Assembly (NCBI GenBank): GCA_029210905.1
Contig: JARGGF010000319.1
Coordinates: 1-6,015 of the forward strand
Direction of reading: 5' to 3'
DNA: 6,015 nucleotides
DNA from: Bacteroidales bacterium
GTDB taxonomy: Bacteria; Bacteroidota; Bacteroidia; Bacteroidales; NBLH01
Shown here: positions 5,523-6,015 of the stretch, piece after piece
Layout of the letters: every line of letters starts with the position of its first letter
Position numbering within the stretch: position 1 is the first letter of the stretch
Notes under the pieces: generated by a model
Seen by the model: the letters and a program-made list of their open reading frames with translations, nothing else
Databases searched by the model: none
Told to the model about the DNA's origin: nothing
Made by a program: the position numbers and the translations under genes

Positions 5523-6015
5523 ATGAAAAGATTCTTAGACGAAAATTTTTTACTGGAAACAAAAACGGCTGAACGTCTTTATCATGAGCATGCTAAAAAA
5601 ATGCCCATTATTGATTATCACAGCCATTTGATTCCTGAGCAAATAGCTGAAAATAAGCAATTTGACAACATAACTCAGCCCTGGCTTTATGGTGATCATT
5701 ACAAATGGAGGGCCATGCGGACAAATGGAGTGGATGAGAAATATTGTACTGGCAACGCGAATGATTGGGAGAAATTTGAAAAGTGGGCAGAAACCGTGCC
5801 ATTTACACTCAGAAATCCTCTATATCATTGGACGCATCTTGAGTTGAGAAGGTATTTTGGGATTGAAACTCTGTTATATCAAGAATCGTCGAAAATTATT
5901 TATGGACAAACTAAAGAATTGCTACTAAGTGAAAAATTTAAGGTACATGGCTTATTAAAAAAAATGAATGTCGAGCTGATTTGTACCACAGACGATCCTA
6001 TTGATTCTCTTGAAC
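5523..6015 (+). CDS. uxaC: Uronate (glucuronate) isomerase UxaC, 3'-partial
   Basis: Interconverts D-glucuronate and D-fructuronate, and D-galacturonate and D-tagaturonate, as the first cytoplasmic step of hexuronate catabolism. The frame runs from ATG 5523 to the window edge: 164 complete codons of a family about 470 residues long. Matches to E. coli UxaC are extensive: FLLETKTAERLYHEHAK (9-25), DYHSH (31-35) with the metal-binding His33 and His35 of the amidohydrolase-type TIM barrel, GDHYKWRAMRTNGV (57-70), NPLYHWTHLELRR (98-110) and TTDDPIDSLE (155-164). The remaining metal and catalytic residues lie in the missing C-terminal part. The product fructuronate is the expected substrate of the SDR at the start of the window. 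The gene is 86 bp after kduD, with two short tandem repeats between them. The ATG agrees with the family N-terminus. Confidence 0.96.
   Translation, partial: MKRFLDENFLLETKTAERLYHEHAKKMPIIDYHSHLIPEQIAENKQFDNITQPWLYGDHYKWRAMRTNGVDEKYCTGNANDWEKFEKWAETVPFTLRNPLYHWTHLELRRYFGIETLLYQESSKIIYGQTKELLLSEKFKVHGLLKKMNVELICTTDDPIDSLE

Noticed and set aside
5608..5802. 64-codon minus-strand ORF opposite uxaC
   Set aside because: It is antisense to the most conserved part of UxaC and shows no family features.

Overview
The window looks like part of a Bacteroidota chromosome. It is AT-rich, the start codons sit behind A/T-rich leaders instead of clear Shine-Dalgarno sequences, and the spacers carry short tandem repeats of a kind I associate with that phylum. 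The phylum call is inference. I cannot name a genus.

All six genes lie on the + strand and form one hexuronate (D-glucuronate / D-galacturonate) catabolic cluster. In order they are: the C-terminal ~95% of an SDR-type fructuronate reductase (1-819, 5' end outside the window); mannonate dehydratase uxuA (836-2017); an ExuT-like major facilitator transporter (2080-3486); 5-keto-4-deoxyuronate isomerase kduI (3545-4390); a KduD-type SDR dehydrogenase (4633-5436); and the N-terminal third of uronate isomerase uxaC (5523 to the window edge). No regulator, RNA gene, insertion sequence or CRISPR array is visible.

The genes form two branches that meet at 2-keto-3-deoxygluconate (KDG). In the isomerase branch, uronate enters by ExuT, UxaC converts glucuronate to fructuronate, the first SDR reduces this to D-mannonate, and UxuA dehydrates mannonate to KDG. 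In the second branch, KduI and KduD convert the 4-deoxy-5-keto-uronate released from lyase-cleaved polysaccharides (pectin, glycosaminoglycan or similar) to KDG. KDG kinase and KDPG aldolase, the next steps, are not in the window. Having both branches together suggests a polysaccharide-degrading lifestyle.

The spacers are 16, 62, 58, 242 and 86 bp; none reaches 300 bp. The 242-bp kduI-kduD spacer is the most structured. It holds four 9-bp repeats, a perfect 9-bp-arm palindrome, and a weak match to the Bacteroidota promoter consensus, so kduD-uxaC could be a separate transcription unit. The kduD-uxaC spacer holds three perfect 14-bp tandem copies plus a second short repeat. I see nothing convincing in the 2018-2079 spacer. 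The pathway is well known and I found no undescribed system; the less ordinary observations are in the spacers.
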